Source of the DNA: Orientallactaga sibirica
Taxonomy: Eukaryota > Chordata > Mammalia > Rodentia > Dipodidae
Direction: 5' to 3'
Length of the DNA: 64,000 nucleotides
Assembly: GCA_036365145.1 (NCBI GenBank)
Contig: JAEOAD010000018.1
Location: 6,776,001 to 6,840,000, forward strand
Part shown: one piece after another, positions 33,683 to 44,382 of the stretch
How positions within the stretch are numbered: the stretch's first letter is position 1
How the letters are laid out: each line of letters starts with the position of its first letter
Translations under genes and position numbers: made by a program
Notes under the pieces: generated by a model
What the model was told of the DNA's origin: nothing
Seen by the model: the letters and a program-made list of their open reading frames with translations, nothing else
Database searches by the model: none

Positions 33683-33831
33683 TTTTGGTCTTTTTGAGGC
33701 AGGGTCTTGCTGCAGCCCAGGCTGAACTGGAATTCACTACATAGTCTCAGTGTGGCCTTGACTCATGGAAATTCTCTTACCTCTGACTCTCAAATGCTGG
33801 GATTAAAGGTGTGCACCACCATGCCCAGCTC
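33683..33831 (-). mobile_element. B1-like SINE
   Basis: Reversed body; TSD CTCTTTTATTT-like text around it and the next tSINE. Confidence 0.88.
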
Positions 33832-33851
33832 TTTTATTTATTTTTATTTTT

Positions 33852-34056
33852 TAAAATAAATTTTATTTTTATTTATTTATTTATTTGACACAGAGAGAGA
33901 GAATAGGCATGCCAGGGCCTCTAGCCACTGCAAATGAACTCCAGACGTGTGCGGCCCCTTGCGCATCTGGCTAACATGGGATCCTGGGGAATCGAACCTG
34001 GGTCCTTTGGCTTTACAGGCAAACGCCTTAACCGCTAAGCCATCCCTCCAGCCCCA
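33852..34056 (-). mobile_element. tSINE
   Basis: Complete; followed by CAGCTCTTTTATTT, repeating the left flank. Confidence 0.92.
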
Positions 34057-34074
34057 GCTCTTTTATTTTTTAAA

Positions 34075-34267
34075 AATAATTATTATTATTTATTTATTTG
34101 AGAGAGAGAGAGAGGGTATGGACATGTCAGGGCCTCTAACCAGTGCAAACAAACTCCAGACACATGTGCTACCTTGTGCATCTGGTTTATGTGGGTCCTG
34201 GGGAGTCACACCTGGTTCCTTAGGCTTCATAAGCAAGCACCTTAACCACTAAGCAATCTCTCCAGCT
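34075..34267 (-). mobile_element. tSINE
   Basis: Complete reversed copy. Confidence 0.9.
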
Positions 34268-34289
34268 CATAATCTTTTATTTTTTAATA

Positions 34290-34489
34290 TTTGAATTTAA
34301 TTTAATTTTATTAATTTGCAAGAAGAGAGAGAGAGAATGGGTGTGCCAGAGCCTCTAGCCACTACAAACAAACTCCAGATGTATGTGCCACTTTGTGCGT
34401 CTGGCTTTACATGGGTACTGGGGAATCAAACCTGAGTCATTAGGCTCTGCAAGCTAACACCTTAACCACTGCTTTATCTCTCCAACCAA
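34290..34489 (-). mobile_element. tSINE
   Basis: Degenerate, ending TTTATCTCTCCAACC. Confidence 0.87.
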
Positions 34490-34509
34490 TTTTTTTCAAG
34501 GTAGGGTCT
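34490..34509 (-). mobile_element. B1-like SINE, first piece, split by an LTR
   Basis: It ends in GTAGGGTCT at the LTR. The rest is at 35246-35376. Confidence 0.85.
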
Positions 34510-35245
34510 TGAAGAGATCAAACTGACACCATGACAGGCTTCAATAAGGCACCACCCTAGCTAGGCCTAAGTTTCAATTCCCTGGAGGGACAGACAAGAT
34601 TCCTGGGAAACCTAAAACAAAGGGCCATTAATCAATGGCTGCCCTGACCAGAAAAAGGCTGAGTCAGTTCCTGTAAAGTCACCAGACTTGTCCCTTTTGT
34701 CCCAACCAAAGGTATACAAATGTAACTGCCGCTTGCTTAGCCAATCATGTTAGATTACCTCACCCACTTAGAATTCCCCTAGACCTAGCCGCCCAAACCC
34801 TAAGACCAATCAAAAAAACACAAGTATAGTTACTGTTCAAATTAGCCAATCAAGGCCAAGTGTGGTGGTGCAAACCTTTAATCCCAGCACTCAGGAGGCA
34901 GAGGTAGGAGGGTTGTTGTGAATTCAAAGCCACCTTGAGACTACATAGTGAATTCCAGGTCAGCCTGAGCTAGAGTAAGACTACCTCGAAAAACCAAAAA
35001 AAAAAAAAAAAAATAAATAAAAATAAATAAAAATAAAAAATTGGCCAATCATGTTAAAAAGACTAAAAGCCCACCAAAATTCCTTTAACTGTATTTAAAA
35101 TGAGCCTGCATGCTCCTCTCAGGGTCGCCATTTTGTATGAATGGTTGACCCCTGCATGCTGGCTAATTCTGCAGAATAAACGCTCTATGCTTTTACATAC
35201 TATTTGACTCTGGGGTCTTTCTTCAGCAATTTTTGGACCCTTACA
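34510..35245 (+). mobile_element. Solo LTR, ERV1/gammaretrovirus-like, inside a B1
   Basis: TG...CA ends (TGAAGAGATC to GGACCCTTACA) with a perfect 4-bp TSD GTCT (34506-34509, 35246-35249), as for class I ERVs. Several CCAAT boxes, a TATTTAAAATGAG box near 35092, AATAAACG near 35174 and the CTCTGGGGTCTTTC motif before the end support U3-R-U5 structure on the plus strand. A B1 lies within U3. No internal retroviral sequence remains. Confidence 0.88.
34855..35037 (+). mobile_element. B1-like SINE in the ERV1-like LTR
   Basis: TSD based on TTAGCCAATCA / TTGGCCAATCA flanks; long A and AAATAAAT tail. Confidence 0.9.
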
Positions 35246-35376
35246 GTCTCACTCTAGTCCAGGCTGAACTGGAATTCACTCTGTAGTCTCAGGGTGGCCT
35301 TGAACTCATGGCAATCCTCCTACCTCTTGCCTCCCGAGTGCTGGGATTAAAGGCGTGCACCACCACACTGGCCTTC
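35246..35376 (-). mobile_element. B1-like SINE, second piece
   Basis: It continues the split copy at GTCTCACTCTAG. Confidence 0.9.
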
Positions 35377-35382
35377 TTCAAA

Positions 35383-35597
35383 CAAAATTTAAAAATATTT
35401 TTATTCATGCATCTGAGAGAAAGAAATGGACAGAGAGTGAGTATGGGTGCACCAGGGCCTTCTGCCACTGCAAACTAACTCTAAATGCATATGCCATTTT
35501 GTTCATCTGCTTTGTGTGGGTACTGGGGAATCAAACCCAGGCTGTCAGGCTTTGTAAGCAAGCACCTTTAACCATTGAGCCATCTCTCCAGCCTGAC
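35383..35597 (-). mobile_element. tSINE
   Basis: Degenerate; followed by GACTACTTAACATTTC, text also present at about 33646-33661. Confidence 0.88.
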
Positions 35598-35645
35598 TAC
35601 TTAACATTTCTAAAAGAAACTAAAGTCAAGCTAAAGAAACGAAGG

Positions 35646-35858
35646 CCAGCTTGAAAGATGGCTTAGCAGTTAAGGCGCTCACCAACAAAGCTAAAGAATC
35701 CAGGTTCAATTCCCCAGTACCTATGTAAAGACAGATGCACAAGGTGGTGCATGTGTCTGGAGTTTGTTTGTAGTGGCAAGAGGCCCTGGTGTACCCATTC
35801 TCTTTCTCTATCTGATTCTCTCTCATAAATAAATAAATAAAATATTTAAAAAGAAACA
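35646..35858 (+). mobile_element. tSINE
   Basis: Complete copy with AAATAAATAAATAAA tail. Confidence 0.9.
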
Positions 35859-35867
35859 GAAGACCAC

Positions 35868-35932
35868 TGGGAGTGGGGTTGCACTGTCAGCCTGGGATAG
35901 AGTGAGACCCTACCTCAAATCCCCTGCCAAAA
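35868..35932 (+). mobile_element. B1-like SINE, 3' fragment
   Basis: Only GTCAGCCTGGGATAGAGTGAGACCC-like text remains, with a short degenerate piece before it. Confidence 0.7.
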
Positions 35933-35991
35933 AGGCCTTCCTGTTCATGGGTAGGACAAGGTGGTTAGAACATCAGGATTCCTAAGCTGAC

Positions 35992-36341
35992 TGTGGTGGT
36001 GTGATTCAGGTGCCCCTCATAAACTTAGATATTCTGAATGATAAGTTCCCAGCTGATGGAGATTTGGGAGTTAACACCTCTAGGAGGCAGTGTATGGCTG
36101 GGGGCAGGTTTATGGGTATTATAGCCAGTTTTCCCTTGCCAGTGTTTGGCACACTCTCCTGTTTCTGTTGCCCATCTGATGTTGGCCAGGGGTGATGTCC
36201 ACTCTCTGCTCATGCCATCGTTTTCCCCTGCCATCGTGGAGCTTCCCCTCAAGCCTGTAAGCCAAAATAAAACTTTTTTGTTCCCCACAAGCTGTTTTTG
36301 GTTAGGTGATTTCTACCAGCAATGTGAACCTGACTGCAACA
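35992..36341 (+). mobile_element. MaLR solo LTR
   Basis: TGTGGTGGTGTG start and CTGCAACA end; flanks CTGAC and GTAAC match only 3 of 5. Confidence 0.87.
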
Positions 36342-36412
36342 GTAACCATTCTACAATATTCATAACAAAGTTCTACAGATAGTCTCTACAGAAATTAATA
36401 AGAAATTGTAAT

Positions 36413-36569
36413 TTTTTTTTTTTTTATTTTCCAAGGTAGGGTCTCTCTCTGGCCCAGGCTGACCTGGAATTAACTATGTAGTCCCAGGGTGGCCTTGAAC
36501 TCATGGCAATCCTCCTACCTCTGCCTCCCGAGTGCTGGGATTAAAGGTGTGTGCCACCATGCCCAGCTT
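36413..36569 (-). mobile_element. B1-like SINE
   Basis: Reversed, well preserved. Confidence 0.92.
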
Positions 36570-36571
36570 CC

Positions 36572-36778
36572 CTTTTTTTTATATGACAGAGAGAGAGAGA
36601 GAGGGAGAATTGGTGCACCAGGGCCTCCAGCCAGTGCAACTGAACTCCACACGTGTGTGCCACGTTGTGCGCTTGCATCTTCTTATGCATCTGGCTTACA
36701 TGGGACCTTGAGAGTCAAATATGGGTCCTTAAGCTTTGCAGGCAAGCACCTTAACCAGTAAGCCATCTCTCAAGCCCC
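36572..36778 (-). mobile_element. tSINE, long variant
   Basis: It carries an extra GCGCTTGCATCTTCTTATGC segment. Confidence 0.9.
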
Positions 36779-36780
36779 TC

Positions 36781-38262
36781 CCTTTTTTTATTGACAACTT
36801 CCATATTGTAGACAATATCCCATGGTAATTCCGTCCCTCCCCCCACTTTCCCCTTTGAAACTCCACTCTCCATCATATCCCCTCCCCCTCTCAATCAGTC
36901 TCTCTTTTATTATGATGTCATGATCTTTTCCTCCTATTATGATGGTCTTGTGTAGGTAGTGTCAGACACTGTGAGGTCATGGATATCCAGGCCATTTTGT
37001 GTCTGGAGGAGCACGTTGTAAGGAGTCCTATCCTTCCTTTGGGTCCTACATTCTTTCTGCTACCTCTTCCACAGTGGACCCTGAGCCTTGGAAGAGATAT
37101 TTCAGTGCTGAGCACTCCTCTGTCCCTTCTTCTCAGCACCATGGTGCCTTCTGAGTCATCCCACGGTTACTGCTATCTGAAAAGAGAAGCTTCTCTAACC
37201 ATAAGTGAGAATATTATTAATACATGGGTATGAACATTAAGAGAAGTGCTTACTGGGCAGTTTGGTGAGCATAGTATATACATTTAGCCAGACACCAACA
37301 GATGTTATACCCCTAAGGCTCATGACTACCCCTGTTGTAGGTTTTCAGTATCAGGGATGTATTCCCTCCCATGGAGCAGGGCTCCAGTCCAATTAGAGAG
37401 TGGTAGGTTTCCCCCAAAACAGACATGCCACTATTGCACCCGTTGGCTCATTTGGCCTGGCTGGTCAAATTTAAGGCTTGCAGTGTCCACTGCTGAGTAT
37501 CTTCACTGGTGATTTCTCTCTCTCTCACATTGAACTGCATGCAGTGTAGCTTTTTCCAGCTTTCTGTCAGCTGGTCCACATGGAGGAGGCTTTCATCTCA
37601 ACTCCAACAGGATTTCTCAATGACTTTGTAGTCCAAGTATGCGGAGTATTCAGCAATAGGGTCATTTTTTTTTCGAGGTAGGGTCTCACTCTAGCCCAGG
37701 CTGACCTGGAATTCACTATGTAGTCTCAGGGTGGCCTCAAACTCACAGTGATCCTCCTACCTCTGTCTCCCAAGTGCTGGGATTAAAGGCGTACGCCACC
37801 ATGCCCGGCCAATAGGGTCTTATTCTGGTGGGAAACCAAGGGCCTCAGCAATGGCCTGGAATGTTTTGGGGGTATCAGGGACCTCCCTGGCCAACAACTC
37901 ACTGGACAGTATTCTATCCCTGGCACTGAAAATTTTCTAGTAACAATCTATGGCTTCTGAGTGTTCCATTGTTCAGAAAAATAAGTTTCCATAAGACTTA
38001 TTTATATCCTCTTAGACTTTGATTAGCCCTTCCTCCACCTTTCCTTTACTCAATCCCTACCCCTAACCTCACTTAGGCCTTTTCACCCCCATTAATCTGT
38101 CCTTCTACTTACATATATACAATACCATCCTATTAAGTCCCCCCTCCCTCCTTTTCTATTCTATTTATATCCCCTTTCTAGCTTACTGGCTTCTGCTCCT
38201 GCATTTTATTCCTACTCACATAGAAGTCCCATCATTTGTAGCTAGGATCTACATATGAGCGT
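36781..38262 (-). mobile_element. L1 3' UTR, 5'-truncated, inverted
   Basis: It is the reverse complement of the L1 3' UTR at 19.95-21.12 kb, with the T-rich end first (TTTTTTTATTGACAACTTCC). It extends at 38.1-38.26 kb into a segment missing from the 12-21 kb element. A B1 lies at 37665-37809. No coding part. Confidence 0.88.
37665..37809 (-). mobile_element. B1-like SINE in L1 3' UTR
   Basis: TSD CAATAGGGTC (before and after). Confidence 0.93.
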
Positions 38263-38267
38263 GCCTT

Positions 38268-38392
38268 TTTTTTTTTTTTTTTTTTTTTTTGGTTTTGTGA
38301 GGGTCTCACTCTTTTTGGAAAAAATGTTTTTACCTCTGCCTTCCGGGTGCTGGGATTAAAGGCATGCGCCACCATGCCCGGCCTGAGCGTGC
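38268..38392 (-). mobile_element. B1-like SINE, middle deleted
   Basis: Long T run, body partly lost; TSD TGAGCGTGCCTTTT. Confidence 0.88.
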
Positions 38393-38412
38393 CTTTTAAA
38401 AAAATGTTTTTA

Positions 38413-38568
38413 TGCCGGGTGTGGTAGCACACGCCTTTAATCCCAGCACTCGGGAGGCAGAGGTAGGAGGATCACCATGAGTTCGAGGCCACCCTGAGAC
38501 TACATAGTGAATTCCAAGTCAGCCTGAGCTAGAGTGAGACCGTACCTCAAAAAAACAAAAAAAAAAAA
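38413..38568 (+). mobile_element. B1-like SINE
   Basis: TSD AAAAATGTTTTTATG on both sides. Confidence 0.93.
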
Positions 38569-38583
38569 ATGTTTTTATGAGAG

Positions 38584-38937
38584 TGTGGTAGTTTGAATAG
38601 ATGGCCCCCAATATATTCAGTGTTTTATTAGTTTATAGTTTGCATCTGCAGCCACCTTGCTGGAGGCAGTGTCACTGGGCAGATCTTAAGGTGGTGGTGG
38701 GTTTAGGATTTCAATCTAAAGATATGCAAAGTGTGCCTAGTTGGAGTTCCTGAAGGGTGCTGTGAGGCTTTTGGCTGTAGTTTTGCTTTCTTGCTGGTTC
38801 TGTGAAAAGCAGGCCAGCTTCTTCTGCCATTATGGAACTTCCCCTGGATCTGTAAGTTTCAATAAATAATATCCCTTCCTCCTTAACTGTGCCTGGTCTG
38901 GAAGTTCATCTCAGTGAACCTGAAGCTGTCTGCTACA
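38584..38937 (+). mobile_element. MaLR-like solo LTR, second subfamily, in a tSINE
   Basis: TGTGGTAGTTTGAATAGATG start, CTGTCTGCTACA end; same subfamily as 50.17 and 58.75 kb. The reversed tSINE starts as TTTTTATGAGAG before it and resumes with GAGAGACAGAG after it, so GAGAG may be the TSD. Confidence 0.87.
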
Positions 38938-39108
38938 AAAGAGAGACAGAGAGAGAATGGGTACACTAGGATCTCTAGCCATTGCACACAAACTCCAGAC
39001 ACATGTACCACCTTGTGCATCTGGCTTTACATGGGAACTAGGGAATTGAACTGGGATCCTTAGGCTTCCCAGGCAAGCGCCTTAACTGCTAAGCCATCTT
39101 TCCAGCCC
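38938..39108 (-). mobile_element. tSINE, part beyond the LTR
   Basis: It runs from the GA-rich tail side to GCCATCTTTCCAGCCC. Confidence 0.88.
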
Positions 39109-39116
39109 TTGTTATG

Positions 39117-39262
39117 TGTTTTTGTGGTAGGGTCTCACTTTAGCCCTGGCTGACCTAGAATTCACCATGTAGTCTTGGGCTGGCCTTGAACTCACAGCAG
39201 ACCTCCTACCTCTATCTTCCAAGTGTTGGAATTAAAGACATGTACCAACACTCCCTGCAATC
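39117..39262 (-). mobile_element. B1-like SINE, old
   Basis: Degenerate; ends with ACATGTACCAACACTCCC. Confidence 0.8.
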
Positions 39263-39269
39263 ATCCTAT

Positions 39270-39780
39270 TTTCTAGAAGGAAACCAATCTGAGTCAATAT
39301 GGTTTTCTCAAGAAAGGATGCTGGAAATTGACTATTCATGTGCAAATGAATGAAACTGAACTCCTACCTCACACTCTATACAGAAATTAACTGAAGGAAT
39401 CAAAGGTTTACATGTAGAAAGCAAAAACTTGACGTCTTAGGTGAAAATGAAAGCATAAATCTTCTTGGCCTTGGAATGAGCAATGGTTTCTTGGACATGG
39501 TACCAAAGGTACAATTAACAAAAATACAAACATAAATAAAGTGGCAATTGTCAACATTAGAAACTTTTGCAGGGCATGGTGGCCCATGCCTTTAATCCCA
39601 GCCACTGGGGAGGATCACTGAGTTCAAAGCCAGCCTGGGACTACAGAGTGAGTTCCAGATAAGCCTGGGCTAGAGTGAGACCCTGCCTTGAAAAAATAAA
39701 CTTTTGTGTCTTAAAACCCTCAGCAATGAGGGGCTAAAACAACCCTCACAGGGGAGGAAAGTCTTATAAATCACACTTCA
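39270..39780 (+). mobile_element. Ancient L1 ORF2 fragment with a B1
   Basis: Text such as ACTATTCATGTGCAAATGAA and CTCCTACCTCACACTCTATA is the conserved 3' part of ORF2 found in old mammalian L1. The B1 sits at 39573-39702 and a short L1 piece follows. Confidence 0.75.
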
Positions 39781-39784
39781 GGTT

Positions 39785-40078
39785 GTGGTTTGAATGTGAA
39801 ATGTCCTTCATAGGCTCATGTGCTTGAACACTTAGGCTTCAGCTGGGAATGGGTTTTGAGGCAGGGTCTAGCTGGAAGAAGTGGGTCACTGGGAGGGAAG
39901 GCTTTGCGATTTCTTAGCTTGGACCCACTCCAGGTCCTCTTTCTACTTCCTGACTGTAGGCAGTATGACCAGCCACACCACTCTCCTACCGCCATGCCTT
40001 CCCTGCCATGATAGACTGTGTCCCCTTGAACTGCAAGCCAAAATAAATCCTTCCTCCCTTAAGCTGCTTCTTTTAAAA
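39785..40078 (+). mobile_element. MaLR-type LTR, diverged, 3'-truncated
   Basis: TGTGGTTTGAATGTGAAATG start, AACTGCAAGCCAAAATAAAT near the end; cut off by the next SINE. Confidence 0.75.
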
Positions 40079-40411
40079 TTTTTATTTATGTTTTTTTTAA
40101 TTTTATTTATTTTTGGAGAGAGACACAGAGAGAGAGAGACAGAGAGGGAGAGGGAGACAGAGAGGGGCGCACCAGCAATCTGTCAGCTGCTGTGAACGAA
40201 ATCCAGATGTGTGCGCCCCTTGTGGGCAAGTGTGGCATTGCGCCTTTGCATCACTGCATCTGGCTAAACATGGGACCTGGAGATTGGACCCTCTGGAGAT
40301 TGGAACCAGCATTCTTAGGCTTAGCAGGCAGGCGCCTTAACCGCTAAGCCATCTCTCCAGCCCTATTTTTATTTATTTATTTACAAGCAAAGAGAGATAG
40401 AGACAGACAGA
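40079..40411 (-). mobile_element. tSINE, GACGCAGGGCACAAT variant, with a second tail piece
   Basis: It is the inverted equivalent of the copy at 29.13 kb (40079-40364), retaining several CpGs. 40365-40411 is another A/T-rich reversed tail with GA-rich text. Confidence 0.87.
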
Positions 40412-40560
40412 ACTGGGTGTACTGGCACACGCCTTTAATCCCAGCATTCGGGAGGCAGAGGTTGAGAGGACTGCTGTGAGTTCAAGGCCACCATGAGACT
40501 ACAAAGTGAATTCCAGGTCGGCCGGAGCTAAAGCAAGCCCTACCTCAAAAAACCAAAAAT
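40412..40560 (+). mobile_element. B1-like SINE
   Basis: Complete body, AAAAAACC tail. Confidence 0.9.
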
Positions 40561-40562
40561 AG

Positions 40563-40729
40563 GCCTGGAGAGATTGTTTTGTGGTAGGTTTTGTGGTTAA
40601 GGCACTTGCCCAAGAAGCCTAAGGACCCAAGTTTGAATCCCCAGATCCCATGTAAACAAGGCTAGAGGCCCTGGTGCACCCATTCTCTTTCTCTCACGCT
40701 CAAATAAATAAATAAAAATAAAAAAAATA
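40563..40729 (+). mobile_element. tSINE, internal deletion
   Basis: The head has an extra TTGTTTTGTGGTAGG and much of the middle is absent. Confidence 0.8.
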
Positions 40730-40735
40730 TTTTGG

Positions 40736-40952
40736 GTGCTGGAGCAATAGCTTAGTGGTTAAGGCACTTGCCAGTAAAGCCAAAGGACCTAGGTTTGATT
40801 CCCCATCATTCACATAAAGCCAGATGCACAAGGTGGTGCATGTGTCTGGAGCTTGTTTGCAATGGCTGGAGGCCTTGGCATGTGCGCTCTCTCTCTCTCT
40901 CTCTCTATCTATCTGCCTCTCTCTGTCAAATAAATAAAATATTTAAAAAATA
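40736..40952 (+). mobile_element. tSINE
   Basis: Complete copy. Confidence 0.9.
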
Positions 40953-40962
40953 AAAAATATTA

Positions 40963-41160
40963 GCCGGCGTGTGGTGCACACCTTTAATCCCAGCACTTGG
41001 AAGGCAGTGATAGGAGGATCACCGTGAGTTCAAGGCCACCCTGGGACTACATAGTGAATTCCTGTCAGCCTAGACTAGAGTGAAACCCTACCTTGACAAA
41101 CCAAAAAAAAAATAAAAAAAATAATAATAAAATAAATAAATAATATTTTAAAAATACTAA
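40963..41160 (+). mobile_element. B1-like SINE with long A/T tail
   Basis: The body ends near 41105 and runs into AATAATAAAATAAATAAAT. Confidence 0.88.
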
Positions 41161-41164
41161 AAAG

Positions 41165-41347
41165 AAACTGAGAGAGAAAAAAAGAGAGACAGAGAATAGG
41201 CACTCCAAGGCCTCCTGCTGCTACAAATGAACTCCAGATGCATGGACCACTTTGTGCAGCTGGCTTTACAAGGGTACTGGGGAATCAAACTCTGGTTGTT
41301 AGGCTCTACAGGCAAGCTCTCTAACTTCAGAGCCATCTCTCCAGCCC
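41165..41347 (-). mobile_element. tSINE
   Basis: Reversed, degenerate. Confidence 0.88.
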
Positions 41348-41393
41348 CTTTTCTGCCATCTTTACATTACATAGGTACCAGTATTTTACTAGT

Positions 41394-42369
41394 GCATGAG
41401 TTACTTTTCTTGGGGCTGTGGTCAAATTCTTGACAAGTGACTTAAGGGGCTGGCGAGATGACTCAGTGGTTGAGGCACTTGCCTGTAAGGCATAATTACC
41501 CAGGTTTGATTCCCTAGCACCCAGGTAAGCCAGATGCACAAGGTGGCACATGCACCTGGAGTTTGTTTGCAGTGGCTAGAGGCCCGGGTGTACTCATTCT
41601 CTCTCTCTCTCTCTCTCTCGCTCGCTCACTCTTCCTCTGTATCTCTCTGCTTGCACATAAATAAATAAAATGTTTAAAAATATGGCAGACAGTAAGTGAA
41701 AACTCTTACAAATCAATAACAAAAAAAATGAACACCCAATCAAAAATGACAGAAGGGGTCTGGAGGTTAAGCAGTCAAGGCATTTGTCTGCAAAGACAAA
41801 GGACCCAGGTTCAATTCCCCAGGACCCACATTAGCCAGATGCACAGGGGGTGCACATGTCTGGAGTTCATTTGCAGTGGCTAGAGGCCCTGGCATGCCCA
41901 TTCTCTTTCTCCCTCCTTCTCTGTTAAATAAATAAATAAAATGTTGAATAAATATTAAATTAAAAAAATGACAGAAGGGGGGCTGAAGAGATGGCTTAGT
42001 GGTTAAGGCACTTGCCTGTGAAGCCCAAGCACCCATGTTTGACTCTCCAGGTCCCATGTAAGCCAGACACACAGTGACACAAGCACGCAAGGTCACACAT
42101 GCACACAAGGTGGTGCGTGCTTCTCGAGTTCAATTGCAGTGGCTGGAGGCCCTGGCACACCAATTCTTTCTGTCTCATAAAATAAAAGGCCAGTTAGTTG
42201 GGCTTGCATAAAAAAATGACAGAAGGTGGTTGGAAGTATTACACAGTGGTTAGGCTCTTGATTATAAACCCGAATAGCCCTGGTTCAGTTCCCTAGTACC
42301 CATGTAAAGTCAGATGCACAAAGTGGTACAAATGTCTGGAGTTTGTTTGAAGTGGCAGGAGGTTCTGAT
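41394..42369. repeat. Tandem duplication, copy 1 (four tSINEs)
   Basis: It starts GCATGAGTTACTTTTCTTGG and ends GGTTCTGAT. It holds plus-strand tSINEs at 41450-41680, 41756-41962, 41980-42190 and 42226-42369, the last cut mid-body at the junction, plus short linkers. The SINEs read as normal family members. Confidence 0.9.
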
Positions 42370-43244
42370 GCATGAGTTACTTTTCTTGGGGCCCTTGACA
42401 AGAAGTGACTTATCTGACTCAGTGGTTGAGGCCTTGCCTGTAAGGCATAATTACCCAGGTTTTTCTCTCAGGTAAGATGCACAAGGTGGACATGCTGGAG
42501 TTTGTTTGCAGTGGCTAGAGGCCCGGGTGTACTCATTCTCTCTTAATCCCAGCACTATCTCTCTGCTTGCACATAAATAAATAAAATGTTTAAAAATATG
42601 GAGACAGTAAGTGAAAACTCTTACAAATCAATAACAAAAAAATGAACACCCAATCAAAAATGACAGAAGGGGTCTGAGGTTAAGCAGTCAAGGCATTTGT
42701 CTGCAAAGACCCTGACCCAGGTTCAATGACATAGGACCCACATTAGCCAGATGGGGGTGCACATGTCTGGAGTTCATTTGCAGTGGCTAGAGGCCCTGGC
42801 ATGCCCATTCTCTTTCTCCTCCTTCTCTGTTAAATAAATAAATAAAATGTTGAATAAATATTAAATGAAAAAAATGACATAGAATGAAGAGATGGCTTAG
42901 TGGTTAAGGCAGACTTGCCTGTGAAACTCAAGCACCCATGTTTGACTCTCCAGGTCCCAAAGCCAGACACACAGTCAAGATAAAAGGTCACACATGCACA
43001 CCATCTTGTTCAATTGCAGTGGCTGGAGGCCCTGGCACACCAATTCTTTCTGTCTCATAAAATAAAAGGCCAGTTAGTTGGGCTTGCATAAAAAATGACA
43101 GAAGGTGGTTGGGATTACACAGTGGTTAGGCTCTTGATTATAAACCCGAATAGCCCTGGTTCAGTTCCCTAGTACCCATGTAAAGTCAGATGCACAAAGT
43201 GGTACAAATGTCTGGAGTTTGTTTGAAGTGGCAGGAGGTTCTGA
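42370..43244. repeat. Tandem duplication, copy 2, scrambled
   Basis: It restarts at GCATGAGTTACTTTTCTTGG and follows copy 1 in order, but is about 100 bp shorter, with many small deletions and short foreign words. One is TTAATCCCAGCAC (a B1 word) in place of the CT run. Others (GACATAGAATG, CAGACTTGCC, AAACTCAAGC, CACCATCTTGTT) resemble text just downstream at 43.46-43.57 kb. The last tSINE then finishes normally after 43245. Confidence 0.85.
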
Positions 43245-43296
43245 TGCACCCATTCCCTATCTCCCCTCTCTTTTTTCTCTCAAATAAATATTTGAG
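43245..43296 (+). mobile_element. tSINE tail completing the duplicated copy
   Basis: GCACCCATTCC, CT-rich text and CAAATAAATATT. Confidence 0.85.
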
Positions 43297-43455
43297 AGCT
43301 GGGTGTGGTGGCGCACACCTTTAATCCCAGCACTAGGGAGGCAGAGGTAGGAGGATCACCATGAGTTCGAGGCCACCCTGAGACTACATAGTGAATTCTA
43401 GGTCAGTCTGGGCTAGAGCTAGAGCAAGATTCTACCTCAAAAATAATAATAAAAA
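43297..43455 (+). mobile_element. B1-like SINE
   Basis: AATAATAATAAAAAATAAT tail. Confidence 0.92.
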
Positions 43456-43459
43456 ATAA

Positions 43460-44212
43460 TAATAATGACATAATCTGAATAGATGATAGGAAATACTCAG
43501 ACTACAAATAAACTCTACATTATTGGCCACTAGGGAAATAAATCAAGACCACAACGAGACACCATCTTGTACCTCTAGGATACCATAACCCAACAGACAG
43601 AAAGATGCAGCTTTGGCAAGGATGTAGAGAACTGGAGCTCTCATGTACTGTAAATAGTACCTCTGCTTTGGAAGAATTGAGCTCCTCAAAAGATTAGATA
43701 TAATGTTAGTATGTGAACCCCCAACCCCTGCTTGGAGGAGTCAGGAGAAATGAAGACAAATGTTCTTACCAGAGCTAGGACATCAGTGAGCACAGTAAGA
43801 GCATTTGAAATAGTCTCAAAGCAGAAGCATCCAAAGGACCAGTTAGTTGATGAATTAATGAATGAAATGTGGCCTATCCATAAGGATGAATAAATGAAAT
43901 GTGGCCTAGCCATAAAGATTGATGAATGAAATGTGGCCTAGCCATAAAGATTGATGAATGAAATGTGGCCTAGCCATAAAGATGAATGAATGAAATGTGG
44001 CCTAGCCATAAAGATTGATGAATGAAATGTGGCCTAGCCATAAAGATGAATGGATGAAATGTGGCCTAGTCATAAAGATTGATGAATGAAATGTGGCCTA
44101 GCCATAAAGCAAAATATCACTAACACCAGCTGTGACATGGATGAACCTGGAAGGATTTTGCTGAGTGAAAGAAAACAGGAACAGGGGCCATGTGATTCTA
44201 TTCATATGAAAT
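43460..44212 (+). mobile_element. Ancient L1 ORF2 3' region
   Basis: ACCACAACGAGACACCATCT, GGCAAGGATGTAGAGAACTG and GTGACATGGATGAACCTGGA are conserved words from the C-terminal end of old L1 ORF2. The reading frame is destroyed. A minisatellite has grown inside it. Confidence 0.78.
43850..44109. repeat. Minisatellite, about 31-33-bp unit, eight copies
   Basis: The unit contains GAATGAAATGTGGCCTAGCC then ATAAAGAT(T)GAT. Copies differ by one to a few bases and by one or two bases in length. The unit derives from the L1 text around it. Confidence 0.92.
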
Positions 44213-44361
44213 GTTTTTTTTTTTTTTTTGAGGTAGGGTCTCGCTCTAGCCCAGGCTGACCTGGAATTCACTCAGTAGTCTCAGGGTGGCCTTCAACTCA
44301 CAGCTATTCTCCTACCTCTGCCTCCCAAGGGATTAAAAGCATGTGCCACCACACCCAGCTA
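44212..44361 (-). mobile_element. B1-like SINE
   Basis: Reversed, small deletion near its 5' end; TSD ATGTTTTA/ATGTTTTT-like. Confidence 0.9.
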
Positions 44362-44382
44362 TGTTTTAATTTTATTTTTTTT

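Noticed and set aside
43850..44109. CRISPR-like regular repeat
   Set aside because: Repeats adjoin without unique spacers, the unit is L1-derived, and the genome is mammalian.
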